A stretch of 64,000 nt of DNA from Oryzobacter telluris (GTDB lineage Bacteria; Actinomycetota; Actinomycetes; Actinomycetales; Dermatophilaceae), in contig NZ_CP170723.1 of assembly GCF_043099285.1 (NCBI RefSeq), positions 3,100,001-3,164,000 on the forward strand. Direction: 5' to 3'. The notes beneath the pieces were generated by a model. It did no database searches and was not told the origin of the DNA. It saw nothing but the letters and a program-made list of their open reading frames with translations. The stretch's first letter is position 1; every line of letters starts with the position of its first letter. Both the position numbers and the translations under genes were made by a program. This document shows, piece by piece, positions 8,051 through 15,584 of the stretch.

Positions 8051-9103
8051 TCAGGACGCGCTGATGGTGCTCGTGTCGATGACGTAGCGGTAGCGGACCT
8101 TGGAGCCGACGACCTTGTCGTAGGCCGCGTCGACCTCGTCGGCGCCGATGACCTCGACGGTCGCCCCGAGGCCGTGCTCGGCGCAGAAGTCGAGCATCTC
8201 CTGGGTGCCCTTGATGCCGCCGATGTTCGAGCCGGTCATCGCCTTGTCGCCCATGATGAGCGAGCCGAAGTGCAGCGACTGGTTGTTCTCGGGGAGGCCG
8301 ACCATGACGAAGGTGCCGAAGGTCTTGAGCAGCTTGAGGTAGCTGTCGACGGGGAGGTCGGCGGAGACGGTGCACAGGATGAGGTCGAAGGCCCCGCGCA
8401 GGTCCTTGAAGGTCTGCGGGTCGCTCGTCGCGCGGTAGTCGTGCGCACCGAACGCCCGGCCGTCGTCCTCCTTGGACAGGGTCTGCGACAGGACGGTGAC
8501 CTCGGCGCCCAGCGCCACGGCGATCTTGACGCCCATGTGGCCCAGGCCGCCCATCCCGACGACGGCGACCTTCTTGCCGGGGCCGGCGCCCCAGCGCACG
8601 AGGGGGGTGTAGGTGGTGATGCCGGCGCACAGCAGGGGCGCGGCCTGCGAGAGCTCGATGCCCTCGGGGATGCCGAGGACGAACCGCTCGCTGGCGACGA
8701 CCTGCTGGGCGTAGCCGCCGGTGGTCCACTCGCCGTCGTAGCCCTGGGCGTTGTAGGTGCCGACCGACCCCTTGGTGCAGAAGTTCTCGTGGTCGTCGCG
8801 GCACATCTCGCACTCGCCGCAGGAGTCGACGAGGCAGCCGACACCGACGCGGTCACCGACCGCGTACTTCGTGACGGCGTCGCCGACGGCGGCGACGGTG
8901 CCGGCGATCTCGTGCCCGGTGACGAGCGGGAAGTGGGCGGGGCCCCACTCCTCGCGGACGGTGTGGATGTCGGAGTGGCAGATGCCGGCGAAGGCGACGT
9001 CGATGCGGACGTCGTCGGGCCGCAGGTCGCGCTGCTCGATGGTGCCCTGGCGGAAACCCGACGAGGCGGAGTCGGCGATGATGGCGGGGACGGTCGTGGT
9101 CAT
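8051..9103 (-). CDS. Zinc-dependent NAD(P) alcohol dehydrogenase, AdhC/cinnamyl-alcohol type
   Basis: The product has 350 residues. Catalytic zinc ligands are visible in GICHSD and GHEIAGTV. The structural zinc cysteines lie in CGECEMCRDDHENFC. The nucleotide loop is GMGGLGHMGVKIA. The family (M. tuberculosis AdhC, yeast Adh6, plant CAD) reduces aldehydes, usually with NADPH. The ATG at 9103 is 6 nt from a TAGGCT -10 box (9115-9110), so the message is probably leaderless. The gene lies between the helicase and parA and does not look like an operon member. The physiological aldehyde is unknown. A betaine-aldehyde role is unlikely, since dedicated enzymes are encoded elsewhere in the window. 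Confidence 0.9.
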   Translation of the reverse strand: MTTTVPAIIADSASSGFRQGTIEQRDLRPDDVRIDVAFAGICHSDIHTVREEWGPAHFPLVTGHEIAGTVAAVGDAVTKYAVGDRVGVGCLVDSCGECEMCRDDHENFCTKGSVGTYNAQGYDGEWTTGGYAQQVVASERFVLGIPEGIELSQAAPLLCAGITTYTPLVRWGAGPGKKVAVVGMGGLGHMGVKIAVALGAEVTVLSQTLSKEDDGRAFGAHDYRATSDPQTFKDLRGAFDLILCTVSADLPVDSYLKLLKTFGTFVMVGLPENNQSLHFGSLIMGDKAMTGSNIGGIKGTQEMLDFCAEHGLGATVEVIGADEVDAAYDKVVGSKVRYRYVIDTSTISAS

Positions 9104-9112
9104 GCGACCAGC

Positions 9113-9892
9113 CTAGGCAGCCGGCTCCGGGACGAGGGCGGCGGCCACCTTCCGATACGCCTGGGCGCCCTTGCTGGTGCGGGCGGTCGACAGGATCGAG
9201 CGCCCGACGGCGGGTGCCTCGGCGAAGCGGACGGTCTTGGGGATCGGCGGGCCGAGGACGGGCAGGCCGTAGCGGTCGCCGACGTCCTCGAGGACCTCGC
9301 GGGCGTGCAGGCTGCGCCCGTCGTACAGCGTCGGGAGGATCCCGAGGACGGTGAGCTTCTTGTTGAGGATCTTCTTGACGTCGCGCACGGTGTCGAGCAG
9401 CTGGCCGACCCCGCGGTGGCTGAGCATCTCGCAGGGCATCGGGATGACGAGCCCCTGGGCGGCGGTGAGCGCGTTGAGGGTGAGCACCCCGAGGCTGGGC
9501 GAGCAGTCGAGGAGGATGACGTCGTACCGCTTGCGGACGGTGTCCAGGGCGCCCTGGAGGACGTACTCGCGGGCCGGGCGGGAGAGCAGGAACGCCTCGG
9601 CGCCCGCGAGGTCGATGGTGCTCGGGACGAGGTCGATGCCCTCCTCGCAGGTGACGATGACGTCGGCGAGGTCGACCCCGCCGACGAGGACGTCGTGGAT
9701 CGACGCCTCCACGGTGTCGGGGTCGACACCGAGGCTGAAGGTGAGGCAGGCCTGCGGGTCGAGGTCGACGAGGAGGACGCGCAGCCCGCGCTCGGCGAAG
9801 GCCGCGCCGAGTGAGGCGACCGACGTGGTCTTGGCCACCCCGCCCTTCTGGTTGGCGAGGGCGATGGTCATGGCCTTGCGCTTGGGCGCCAT
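9113..9892 (-). CDS. ParA/Soj-family ATPase without an adjacent ParB
   Basis: The product has 259 residues. The deviant Walker A KGGVAKTTS is near residue 18, the Walker A' motif is VDLDPQACLT, and Walker B is VILLDCSPSLG. Such ATPases dimerise on DNA and position chromosomes, plasmids or complexes. ATG at 9892 is taken as the start, with GAAAGG 7 nt upstream; a TTG one codon earlier is possible. No ParB gene or parS cluster is visible. The position after the rhlE block matches the orphan soj-like Rv3213c of mycobacteria, so this is unlikely to be the chromosomal segregation ParA. Confidence 0.88.
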   Translation of the reverse strand: MAPKRKAMTIALANQKGGVAKTTSVASLGAAFAERGLRVLLVDLDPQACLTFSLGVDPDTVEASIHDVLVGGVDLADVIVTCEEGIDLVPSTIDLAGAEAFLLSRPAREYVLQGALDTVRKRYDVILLDCSPSLGVLTLNALTAAQGLVIPMPCEMLSHRGVGQLLDTVRDVKKILNKKLTVLGILPTLYDGRSLHAREVLEDVGDRYGLPVLGPPIPKTVRFAEAPAVGRSILSTARTSKGAQAYRKVAAALVPEPAA

Positions 9893-9934
9893 CAAGGGCC
9901 TTTCAGGAGGTCCGACGGACGGGTCTGCATCCTC

Positions 9935-10822
9935 TCACCCGGCCAGGACGAAGCGGCGGAAGGCCTCCGCCGAGGGCAGGAGCGGGCGGCCCGGGAGCCA
10001 GGCCAGCCCCACCTCGCGCTGGGCGTCGGCGTCGGTGAGCGGGACGAGGCGGGTGCGGGCGAAGGTCGTCGGCGCGGGGAGACCCATGGCCGGCACGACC
10101 GCCACGCCGAGGCCGGCGGCGACGAGGCCGCGCACCGTGGGCAGGTCCTCGGCCTCGAAGGCGATCCTCGGCTCGAACCCGGCAGCCGCGCACAGCCCGA
10201 GCGTCTGGGTGCGCATCATCGAGGGCGCCGTGCGGACGACGAACGGTTCCCCCGCCACCTCGGCGAGGGAGACGTCCTCGCGGCCCGCCAGCGGGTGGCC
10301 GGGGGCCACGGCGAGGACGAGGGGCTCGACGAGGACCCGCGCCCACTCCACCCCGGGCTGGAGGACGCGGTGCGCCGTGAGCTCGACGTCGGCCCGGCGG
10401 GTGGCCAGAAGCGGGGAGACCCGCCCCGACTCCCCCACCGAGGTCCGCTCGAGGAGGACTCGGACCCGGGGACGCACGCGCAGGAAGTCGCGGATCAGGC
10501 CCGGGACGAGCCACGAGCCGAGGCTGAGCGGGAAGGCGAGGGTGACGACACCGCCCTCGGGGTCGAGCAGCTCGCTGACGGCGGCGAGGCCGTCGTCGAG
10601 GTCGTTGACGAGGGAGTCGACGTGCCGCTTGAACGCCACGCCCGCGTGCGTCATCCGTAGGACGCGACCCGAGCGGCGCAGCAGGGGCGTGCCGACCTCC
10701 TGCTCGAGACGGGCCAGCGCGCGCGAGACGCCGGGCTGGCTGACCTCGAAGACCTCGCTGACCTCGGTGACGGTGTAGCCGTCGGCGACGAGCTGGAACC
10801 AGCGCAGCGACTCGGTGTCCAT
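9935..10822 (-). CDS. LysR-family transcriptional regulator
   Basis: The product has 295 residues. An N-terminal winged helix-turn-helix (TVTEVSEVFEVSQPGVSRALARLEQ region, residues 15-55) is followed by a periplasmic-binding-protein-like effector domain. The ATG at 10822 is preferred because a TATCGT -10 box ends 6 nt upstream; the in-frame ATG at 10840 would lie upstream of that box. It diverges from a short gene at 10898, so an autoregulatory or divergent LysR site between 10823 and 10897 is expected. The effector is unknown. Confidence 0.9.
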   Translation of the reverse strand: MDTESLRWFQLVADGYTVTEVSEVFEVSQPGVSRALARLEQEVGTPLLRRSGRVLRMTHAGVAFKRHVDSLVNDLDDGLAAVSELLDPEGGVVTLAFPLSLGSWLVPGLIRDFLRVRPRVRVLLERTSVGESGRVSPLLATRRADVELTAHRVLQPGVEWARVLVEPLVLAVAPGHPLAGREDVSLAEVAGEPFVVRTAPSMMRTQTLGLCAAAGFEPRIAFEAEDLPTVRGLVAAGLGVAVVPAMGLPAPTTFARTRLVPLTDADAQREVGLAWLPGRPLLPSAEAFRRFVLAG

Positions 10823-10897
10823 CCCATGACGATAGTGCATGGGTTATATGTCCCGATTTCATTGGACGCATGCGACGCGGAACTCGACACTGGACGC
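10823..10897. promoter_or_regulatory. Divergent LysR/small-gene intergenic region with a direct repeat
   Basis: It holds the LysR TATCGT -10 box (10834-10829), an AT-rich patch (GGTTATATG, GATTTCATTGG) unusual for this genome, and two copies of TGGACGCATG at 10863-10872 and 10891-10900, 28 bp apart. The second copy ends in the start codon of the small gene. A LysR operator is plausible. Confidence 0.4.
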
Positions 10898-11125
10898 ATG
10901 AGCACTTCGCAGATGTGGACCACCGTCAAGGACGAGCTCCGCGCGCGCCGCGAGGCTCGCGAGCGCGCCAACGCCCTCCGGGCCGACCTCGCGCACTACC
11001 GGACCCCCGCCGAGATCGACGACCTCATGGCCGCCGTCGACGCGCAGGAGGGCCCCGAGGCCGAGTTCATCCGCAGCGTCCTCTCGGACAACCTGCGCAC
11101 CTGGCAGGCGCGCATCAGCGCCTGA
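10898..11125 (+). CDS. Small hypothetical protein, LysR neighbour
   Basis: A 75-residue soluble, charged, helical protein (MSTSQMWTTVKDELRARREARERANALR...) with no signal, cysteine motif or domain I recognise. ATG at 10898 is favoured over the upstream ATG at 10826, which would place the LysR promoter inside the gene. The codon pattern is normal for the window. It may be controlled by the divergent LysR regulator. The function is unknown. Confidence 0.7.
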   Translation: MSTSQMWTTVKDELRARREARERANALRADLAHYRTPAEIDDLMAAVDAQEGPEAEFIRSVLSDNLRTWQARISA

Positions 11126-11140
11126 CCGCGGACCCCGCCC

Positions 11141-11581
11141 TCAGGGGCGGGCCGTGGTGTCGGTGTCGGGCACGACCCGCACACCGATCGGCCCCGGGTT
11201 CCACGCGACCTCCCAGCGGAAGCCGTCGGGGTCGGCGAAGTACCCGGTGTAGCCACCCCAGTCGCGCGCGACCGCCTCCCCGACCTCGGCGCCGGCCCGC
11301 CGCGCCTCCTCGAGGACGGCGTCGACGTCCCGAGGATGGGCGACGTTGTGCGCCAGCGTGATCGGCACGACGCCCGGCCCGCTCTGGGCCGGCTCGCCCA
11401 CCTCGGCCTCGAAGGCCGCGCGGTCCCAGAGCGAGAGCACGAGCCGCTCGCCGACGGGGACCATGAGCACCTCTCCCGGCACGTCGAGCTCGGGCTCCCA
11501 GCCCAGGCCGTCGACGTAGAACGCGCGGGTGCGCGCCAGGTCGCGCACCGCGAGGGTCACGAAGGTCAGTCTCTGCTCCAC
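11141..11581 (-). CDS. VOC (glyoxalase/bleomycin-resistance) family protein
   Basis: The product has 146 residues with two beta-alpha-beta-beta-beta modules: LTFVTLAVRDLARTRAFYVDGLGW at the N-terminus and the typical C-terminal YFADPDGFRWEVAWNPG. Metal ligand candidates are the H in TLAHN and the E in FRWEV. The GTG at 11581 follows AAGGAG. It overlaps the upstream nuclease gene by 16 bp, so the two are co-transcribed. The substrate cannot be read from the sequence. Confidence 0.85.
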   Translation of the reverse strand: MEQRLTFVTLAVRDLARTRAFYVDGLGWEPELDVPGEVLMVPVGERLVLSLWDRAAFEAEVGEPAQSGPGVVPITLAHNVAHPRDVDAVLEEARRAGAEVGEAVARDWGGYTGYFADPDGFRWEVAWNPGPIGVRVVPDTDTTARP

Positions 11582-12450
11582 TCGGGCTCCTTCCGTGGGG
11601 CCGGCTCCTCGAGGGCGGCCCAGTCGGACTTCTCGGGACCGGCCGCCTGCCCCTCGGGACAGTGCGCCCGCAGGTCGCACCAGCCGCACAGTGGGCCGGT
11701 GCGCGGCGGGAAGAGCTCGGACTCGGCGCCCTTCTCGGCGAAGTCGCGGTCGGCCCGCCGCGCGTCGCGCGCGATGGAGCGGGCCTGCTCGACCTTGCGG
11801 GTGAGCGACTCGGGGGTGTGCTCGTGCACCGCGCGGGTCCCGCTGGGCACGTGGTGCAGCTCGACGCGCAGGGTGCGCCGCCGGAACATCTTCCACACCG
11901 CCGCGGCGTAGAGGGCCAGGGCCAGGGAGGTGCGGGCGTCGTCGTCGGTGGGGGCGACCCGCGAGGTCTTGTAGTCGACGACGACGAGCTCGCCGTCGCG
12001 GTCGTCGAGGCGGTCGACCCGGCCCGTGAGGCGCAGCTCGCCGGAGACGAAGGAGACCGTGCGCTCGATGCCGACCGGATGGCTCGCGGGGTCGACGTCG
12101 CCGAGGTAGGTGGTGACGGCCTCGCGCATGCGGGTGCGCCACAGCGCCGACTGGGTGCCGTCGCGGAAGCCGACGTCGATCCAGGCCCGGTCGACGAGCT
12201 CCGCTCCCGCCTCGGGGCGGGGGTCGGGCAGGTCCCACCAGTCGCGCAGGGCGTTGTGGACGGCGTTGCCGAGGGAGGTGTGGGCCCGCTGGCCGCGCCG
12301 CGGCGGCGCGGGGCGGTCGAGGTACTGCAGGCGGTACCGGCGCGGGCAGTCGAGGAAGGCGAGCAGCTTGCTCGGGCTCGCGGCCCACAGGGGTTCGGGC
12401 ACGCCGGTGAGCGGCAGCGCGTCCTGCCCGGCGACATCCCCCTTCTCCAT
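11566..12450 (-). CDS. RecB-like PD-(D/E)xK nuclease with four-cysteine (Fe-S type) motif
   Basis: The product has 294 residues. The start SPSKLLAFLDCPRRYRLQYL is the RecB/Cas4/AddB-type entry motif. The nuclease core shows GNAVHNAL, GRVDRLDD and VVVDYKTS with catalytic aspartate and lysine. Four cysteines (C35, C255, C258, C264; CGWCDLRAHC) fit the Fe-S staple seen in AddB and Cas4. There is no helicase domain. ATG at 12450 is 8 nt from a TAGCGT -10 box, so it is probably leaderless. A DNA-repair exonuclease is likely. There is no CRISPR context to support a Cas4 role. Confidence 0.87.
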   Translation of the reverse strand: MEKGDVAGQDALPLTGVPEPLWAASPSKLLAFLDCPRRYRLQYLDRPAPPRRGQRAHTSLGNAVHNALRDWWDLPDPRPEAGAELVDRAWIDVGFRDGTQSALWRTRMREAVTTYLGDVDPASHPVGIERTVSFVSGELRLTGRVDRLDDRDGELVVVDYKTSRVAPTDDDARTSLALALYAAAVWKMFRRRTLRVELHHVPSGTRAVHEHTPESLTRKVEQARSIARDARRADRDFAEKGAESELFPPRTGPLCGWCDLRAHCPEGQAAGPEKSDWAALEEPAPRKEPEWSRD

Positions 12451-12458
12451 GCCCGCTG

Positions 12459-12492
12459 ACGCTAGCGGTGAGGGCCGACGGACCCCTACGCT
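12459..12492. promoter_or_regulatory. Divergent -10 boxes for the nuclease and metF-like genes
   Basis: TAGCGT (12464-12459, minus strand) ends 8 nt from the nuclease ATG. TACGCT (12487-12492, plus strand) would start metF about 28 nt before its ATG, so metF transcription would run through the box pair at 12503-12538. Confidence 0.45.
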
Positions 12493-12502
12493 GGGCCCAT
12501 CA

Positions 12503-12538
12503 GGTGCGTATGACGAGACGGGTTGCATGATGAGCAAC
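12503..12538. promoter_or_regulatory. Putative betaine-regulon box pair overlapping the metF start
   Basis: Box 2 (12522-12538) reads GTTGCATGATGAGCAAC with perfect 5-bp arms and a 7-bp centre. A weaker box 1 (12503-12519, GGTGCGTATGACGAGAC) lies 19 bp before it. The same arrangement occurs before betB, the BCCT gene and the dimethylglycine dehydrogenase gene. Here the box covers the start codon, downstream of the -10, a position suited to repression. A chance match is possible because box 1 is weak. Confidence 0.5.
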
Positions 12539-13393
12539 GAGTTGCCGACGGTCGCCCTCACCCGCCTGCTCGAGGGCGCGCGGTACGAGGTCATGCCCAC
12601 GGCCACGATCGCCGACACGGTCCGCGAGCACGTGCCGACCACGGTGCCGGTCACGGTCACCGCCGCGCCGGGCAAGGGGCTCTCAGCCACCCTCGACCTC
12701 GCCACGACGCTCGCCGACGCCGGCTACCGGGTCGTCCCCCACCTCGCGGCCCGCATGGTCTCGGGACGCGCCGAGCTCGCCGAGGTGGTCGCGCGGCTCA
12801 AGGAGCACGACATCACCGGGGTCTTCGTCCCGGCCGGTGACGCCGACCCGCCGGCGGGGCCGTACCACGGCGCCGTCGACCTCCTGCGCGACCTCGACGA
12901 GATCGGCCACCCCTTCACCCACGTCGGCATCACCGGCTACCCCGAGTCGCACCCCACCATCGACGACGACGTCACGGTGCAGGCGATGTGGGACAAGCGC
13001 CGGTACGCGACGCACATCGTCTCGAACATGACCTTCGACGCCGAGCACCTCGCGACGTGGTGCGAGCGGGTCCGCCGGCGGGGAGTGACCCTCCCCCTCC
13101 TCGTCGGCGTCCCCGGTCCGGTCGAGCGCACCAAGCTGCTCGGGATGGCGACGAAGATCGGTGTGGGAGAGTCGCTCCGCTTCCTGCGCAAGCAGCGGTC
13201 GGTGTTCGCGCGCATCGCCGCACCGGGCTTCTCCACCGACCGGTTCGTCAGCCGGGTCGCGGCCCTCGCGGCGAACGAGGCGCTCGGCATCGAGGGGCTG
13301 CACGTCTTCACCTTCAACCAGGTGGAGGTCATCGAGGCGTGGCGACGGCGGATGCTCGACGACGCGGTGGCGTCGCGGAGCCGGCCGCGGTGA
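12527..13393 (+). CDS. Methylenetetrahydrofolate reductase-like protein
   Basis: The product has 288 residues (287 from the second ATG at 12530) in a MetF-type TIM barrel. Recognisable pieces are YRVVPHLAARMVSGRAEL, DITGVFVPAGDADPPAGPYHGAVDLL, VGITGYPESHPTI and GLHVFTFNQVEV, typical of the FAD enzyme interconverting 5-methyl- and 5,10-methylene-THF. The classical N-terminal FEFFPP is replaced by YEVMPTAT, so it is a divergent branch. Its position near a methyl-THF-producing corrinoid system suggests it runs in the oxidative direction to feed methylene-THF to the C1 pool. The box pair at its start links it to the betaine genes. The electron partner is unknown. It could be a catabolic paralogue with the biosynthetic MetF elsewhere. 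Confidence 0.8.
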   Translation: MMSNELPTVALTRLLEGARYEVMPTATIADTVREHVPTTVPVTVTAAPGKGLSATLDLATTLADAGYRVVPHLAARMVSGRAELAEVVARLKEHDITGVFVPAGDADPPAGPYHGAVDLLRDLDEIGHPFTHVGITGYPESHPTIDDDVTVQAMWDKRRYATHIVSNMTFDAEHLATWCERVRRRGVTLPLLVGVPGPVERTKLLGMATKIGVGESLRFLRKQRSVFARIAAPGFSTDRFVSRVAALAANEALGIEGLHVFTFNQVEVIEAWRRRMLDDAVASRSRPR

Positions 13394-13436
13394 GACGGGG
13401 ACGTCCGGCGTCGGCGCCCCGGCCTACCGTGGCACC

Positions 13437-14315
13437 GTGACGAACCGACTCCTCACCCTCCTCGCCGGTCGCCCCGCGGTCTTCGACGGCGGGTACGGCT
13501 GGCTGCTCCAGGAGCGCGGGCTGCCCATGGGCGAGTGCGCCGAGTCCTGGAACCTCGACAACGCCGACGCCGTCGCCGCCCTCCACGACGAGTACGCGGA
13601 CGCCGGGGCCCGCCTCATCACCACGAACACGTTCGGCGCCACCGAGCCGCGACTGGCCCAGCACGGGCTGTCCGGCCGCGCGCTCGAGGTCAACCGCGCC
13701 GGGGCCGCCATCGCGCGCACGGTCGCCGACCGCCACGGCGCCCTGGTCGCCGGCGACATCGGCCCCACCGGTGAGCTCCTCGACCCGCTCGGCACCCTGT
13801 CGGTCGAGGACGCCACCGCCCTGTTCGCCGAGCAGGTCCGTGGCCTCGTCGACGGCGGCGCGGACCTCCTGCTCGTCGAGACGATGAGCGACCTCGGGGA
13901 GGCCCGGGCCGCGGTCGCGGCCGCCCGCGACGTCGCGCCCGAGCTCCCCGTCGTCGTCACGCTGTCCTTCGACACCAACCTGCGCACGATGATGGGCGTC
14001 ACCCCGGCCGCCGCCGTGTCGGCACTCGTCGCCGACGGCGTCGACGCCGTGGGAGCCAACTGCGGCCGCGGTCCCGACGAGATGCGGACCATCGCCGAGC
14101 AGCTCGCCGCCAGCCGCCCCGAGGGCGTCCTGCTCGTCGCGCAGTCCAACGCGGGCCTGCCCGAGCTGTCCGGCGCCGACTTCGTCTACACCGTCGGGCC
14201 GCAGGCCATGGCCGAGCACGCCCTCGAGCTGCGCGACCTCGGCATCGACGTCATCGGCGCCTGCTGCGGGTCCTCGCCCGAGCACGTGCGGGCGATGGCC
14301 GCGGCGCTGGCCTGA
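13437..14315 (+). CDS. Homocysteine S-methyltransferase family protein
   Basis: The product has 292 residues in a Pfam S-methyl_trans barrel. Zinc-cysteine motifs are GANCGRGP and GACCGSSPEHVRAMA. Other family landmarks are FDGGYG, TNTFGA, GDIGPTG and LLVETMSD. It moves a methyl group to homocysteine to make methionine. Donors in the family include betaine, S-methylmethionine and methyl-THF modules. The GTG at 13437 is 6 nt from TACCGT, so it is likely leaderless. Next to metF it is an outlet for methyl groups. A betaine-homocysteine methyltransferase activity is possible and would offer a second first-demethylation route. The sequence alone does not settle the donor. Confidence 0.82.
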   Translation: MTNRLLTLLAGRPAVFDGGYGWLLQERGLPMGECAESWNLDNADAVAALHDEYADAGARLITTNTFGATEPRLAQHGLSGRALEVNRAGAAIARTVADRHGALVAGDIGPTGELLDPLGTLSVEDATALFAEQVRGLVDGGADLLLVETMSDLGEARAAVAAARDVAPELPVVVTLSFDTNLRTMMGVTPAAAVSALVADGVDAVGANCGRGPDEMRTIAEQLAASRPEGVLLVAQSNAGLPELSGADFVYTVGPQAMAEHALELRDLGIDVIGACCGSSPEHVRAMAAALA

Positions 14316-14318
14316 GGG

Positions 14319-14957
14319 TCAGGCGGCGCGGCGTCCGAGGGCCGCTCCGGCCTCGACGGCCGCCTCCTCGGCGGTCTTGCGGAGCAGCGTGCCCAGCTCG
14401 AGCAGCTCGTCGAGGGCGGGGTTGACGCCGGCGAGGGTGAGCTCGCGCTCGATGAGGGTGAGGTCCGCGCCCCAGACGTCGACGAGGATGCGACGGAGGT
14501 AGTCGGTGCTGTGGTCCCAGCCCTCCTTGGGGGTCCCGGGCCCGTAGGCGCCGCCGCGGGTCACGAGGGCGACGACGGGCGTGCCCTCGAGGAGGCGCGC
14601 GCCGGAGGGTGCGCCCGCGATCGCGAGGTCGATCCACGCCTTGACGTGCTGCGAGACGCCCCAGTTGTAGAGCGGCACGGCGAGGACGGCGGCGTCGGCC
14701 GCCTGCAGCTCGGCCGCGAGTGATCCGGCCAGTGCGATGGCGGAGCGCTGTTCGGCGGTGCGGTCCTCCTCGGGCGTGAAGGAGCCACCGATGGCCAGCG
14801 GCCACGCGTCCGACGGCAGCGGGGCGGCACCGAGGTGGCGGCGGACGACGTCCTCGTCGGGTCGGCCCACGGCGAGGTGCTCGATGACGAGGTCGGCGAG
14901 CGCGCTGCTGGCCGAGCGGTCGCCCTGGATGCTGGCGTCGATGCGAAGGACGGTCAT
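14319..14957 (-). CDS. FMN-dependent NAD(P)H quinone/azo reductase
   Basis: The product has 212 residues with a flavodoxin-like fold: MTVLRIDASIQGDRSASS at the phosphate-binding end, VPLYNWGVSQHVKAWID and VALVTRGGAYGPGTP, as in AzoR. It performs two-electron reduction of quinones or azo compounds. An AGGAGT-like site precedes the ATG at 14957. It diverges from a MarR gene with paired operators between them, the usual pattern for quinone- or electrophile-induced detoxification. Confidence 0.88.
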   Translation of the reverse strand: MTVLRIDASIQGDRSASSALADLVIEHLAVGRPDEDVVRRHLGAAPLPSDAWPLAIGGSFTPEEDRTAEQRSAIALAGSLAAELQAADAAVLAVPLYNWGVSQHVKAWIDLAIAGAPSGARLLEGTPVVALVTRGGAYGPGTPKEGWDHSTDYLRRILVDVWGADLTLIERELTLAGVNPALDELLELGTLLRKTAEEAAVEAGAALGRRAA

Positions 14958-14980
14958 GCGGGTACTCCTCGGTGATGGAC

Positions 14981-15036
14981 TTGAATGTTCAACTTGGTGA
15001 CGAGCCCACCGTACGACGCCTGACTTGAATGTTCAA
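14981..15036. promoter_or_regulatory. Two MarR operators between azoR and marR
   Basis: TTGAATGTTCAA (arms TTGAA/TTCAA, 2-bp spacer) occurs at 14981-14992 and 15025-15036, each inside an identical 15-bp ACTTGAATGTTCAAC direct repeat plus flanking G. The first sits by the azoreductase start. The second overlaps the -35 region of marR, whose TAGGAT -10 is at 15045-15050. Autorepression and azoR repression are likely. Confidence 0.75.
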
Positions 15037-15056
15037 CTCGACGCTAGGATGGGCGC

Positions 15057-15584
15057 ATGTCCCCCGCCCCTGACGAGACGACCACCACCGCCCCGCCGTG
15101 GCTCGACGACGCCCAGCTGCACGACTGGACGTCCCTCATGTCGCTCGTCGCGGCCCTGCCCAGCGCCCTGGACGCCCAGCTCAAGCGCGACGCCGGCATC
15201 AACTCCTTCGAGTACCACGTGCTCGCCTCGCTGTCCGAGGCCCCCGACCGCACCCTCCAGCTGAGCGACCTGGCCCACCTCTCGCGCGGGTCCCTCTCGC
15301 GCCTGTCGCACGCCGTCACCCGCCTCGAGGGGGCCGGCTGGATCACTCGCACGACGTGCACCGGCGACGGCGCCCGGCGGGTCGAGGCACGGCTCACCGA
15401 GGCGGGCTGGGCGAAGATCCGCGACGCCGCACCGGGGCACGTCCGCGAGGCGCGGCGCCTCGTCGTCGACGTCCTGTCCGAGTCCGAGCTGCGCGCCCTG
15501 GGCGCCGCGGCCCGCAAGGTGGCGAGGGCCGCCGGGATGGACCTCGAGTCCTGCGACGGGAGCCCGCTCAGCGGGTCGTGCTGA
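15057..15584 (+). CDS. MarR-family transcriptional regulator
   Basis: The product has 175 residues with a winged helix: INSFEYHVLASLSEAPDRTLQLSDLAHLSRGSLSRLSHAVTRLE as the recognition region and GDGARRVEARLTEAGW as the wing. The ATG lies 6 nt after a TAGGAT -10 box, so the message is leaderless. One operator sits at its own promoter and one at the divergent azoreductase, indicating repression of both until an electrophile or quinone is sensed. C-terminal cysteines near LESCDGSPLSGSC could be redox-sensing, which is unproven. The 3' end overlaps the converging DUF1638 gene by 17 bp. Confidence 0.9.
   Translation: MSPAPDETTTTAPPWLDDAQLHDWTSLMSLVAALPSALDAQLKRDAGINSFEYHVLASLSEAPDRTLQLSDLAHLSRGSLSRLSHAVTRLEGAGWITRTTCTGDGARRVEARLTEAGWAKIRDAAPGHVREARRLVVDVLSESELRALGAAARKVARAAGMDLESCDGSPLSGSC

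Noticed and set aside
8051..9103. AdhC-like enzyme as part of choline catabolism
   Set aside because: It is 20 kb from betA/betB, carries no regulon box, and belongs to a general aldehyde reductase family.
11566..12450. Cas4 of a CRISPR system
   Set aside because: The nuclease has the RecB/Cas4 cysteine layout, but no repeats, spacers or other cas genes are present.
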